Shown: positions 52,956 to 53,299 of the stretch, one piece after another | Numbering within the stretch: the first letter of the stretch is position 1 | How the letters are laid out: each line of letters begins with the position of its first letter | Translations under genes and position numbers: made by a program | Assembly (NCBI RefSeq): GCF_036388275.1 | Contig: NZ_DASVSF010000093.1 | Location: 1 to 53,299, forward strand | Direction: 5' to 3' | From: Longimicrobium sp. | Lineage (GTDB): Bacteria; Gemmatimonadota; Gemmatimonadetes; Longimicrobiales; Longimicrobiaceae | Length of the DNA stretch: 53,299 nucleotides | Notes under the pieces: model-generated | Told to the model about the DNA's origin: nothing | Seen by the model: only the letters and a program-made list of their open reading frames with translations | Database searches by the model: none

Positions 52956-53299
52956 GCACCGCACCCGCCGAAGCGCGATCGAATTCTCCCCTCTCCCGCT
53001 TGCGGGAGAGGGGCCGGGGGAGAGGGCAGCCGAGGCATGCGCCGGCTCAAGTCGAAACGCCACACAGCCGAGCGAGCCAGGCCTCGGCACTGGTGACCGC
53101 TGCCGCGCCCCAAGTGAGAGGCGTCCGCGGTTAGATCCTTCGGCCCGCGAAGCACGGTGAGTAGGCGAGTGCCGTGCGCGTGGGCCTCAGGATGACAGGC
53201 GATGGTGTGGCGGGAATCGGGGACGCGCACCAGACTGGCTCCCTTCCCCCGCGCAGTTTGCGGGGGATGGGCTGGGGTTGGGGGGCAGCCGAGGCATGC
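52956..53299. repeat. Intergenic repeat island 9, cut by the window edge
   Basis: No gene. A GC-stem module (52983-53030) followed by CGAGGCATGC, the TAGATCCTTCGG...CTCAGGATGACAG module (53132-53199), and another GC-stem (about 53236-53288). Confidence 0.75.

Overview
The window is a very GC-rich chromosomal segment from a Gram-negative bacterium. A TonB-dependent receptor with a carboxypeptidase-regulatory N-domain, an OmpA-type lipoprotein, several lipoprotein signal peptides, frequent GTG/TTG starts, a huge membrane-anchored BTAD/TPR regulator and dense REP-like intergenic repeats together suggest Gemmatimonadota, most likely a Longimicrobium relative. That assignment is an inference from gene style, not from a marker gene. 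I see no rRNA, tRNA or CRISPR array.

Layout. 1-736: tail of an IS66-like transposase at the edge, then a repeat island. 737-4133: a class-V aminotransferase overlapping serA (serine synthesis) and a small unknown gene. 4429-8652: TonB receptor, then a periplasmic amino-acid-type binding lipoprotein. 9391-11880: argR (minus) facing away from a secreted nuclease-like protein with a lamin-tail domain. 12454-16603 (minus): BTAD/TPR regulator, Cys-rich protein, CdiI-like immunity protein. 16907-23718: a plus-strand run of exported proteins (PPC-domain protein, two tiny membrane proteins, a three-repeat protein, a CDxDC-domain protein, an OmpA/PD40 lipoprotein). 24173-27259 (minus): DinB/YfiT-type protein, dacB and two zinc-ribbon proteins.

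27799-37749 is the metabolic core. It holds a two-flavoprotein fusion of the 2-aminobenzoyl-CoA (anthraniloyl-CoA) or salicylyl-CoA monooxygenase type, an SDR, an enoyl-CoA hydratase, an acyl-CoA dehydrogenase, an aryl-CoA ligase and a Rid-family protein. A PhzF-Rid pair is divergent from it. This looks like aerobic CoA-dependent anthranilate breakdown: ligase, dearomatising oxygenase/reductase, then beta-oxidation-like steps. Repeat islands and a DUF559 gene split it into three transcription blocks.

38104-40149 is an M13 metallopeptidase lipoprotein. 40282-45284 looks compositionally different, with more A/T-rich codons by eye: a secreted HEWGH protease with a lipoprotein partner, two unknown genes and an Mrr-type restriction endonuclease broken by a one-base frameshift. 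45336-49489 (minus) is a VWA protein overlapping a large hybrid-sensor histidine kinase. 49627-52872 holds an MFS exporter and mutY, followed by the last repeat island.

Ten repeat islands built from the same few palindromic modules punctuate the segment. They are its most conspicuous non-coding structure.
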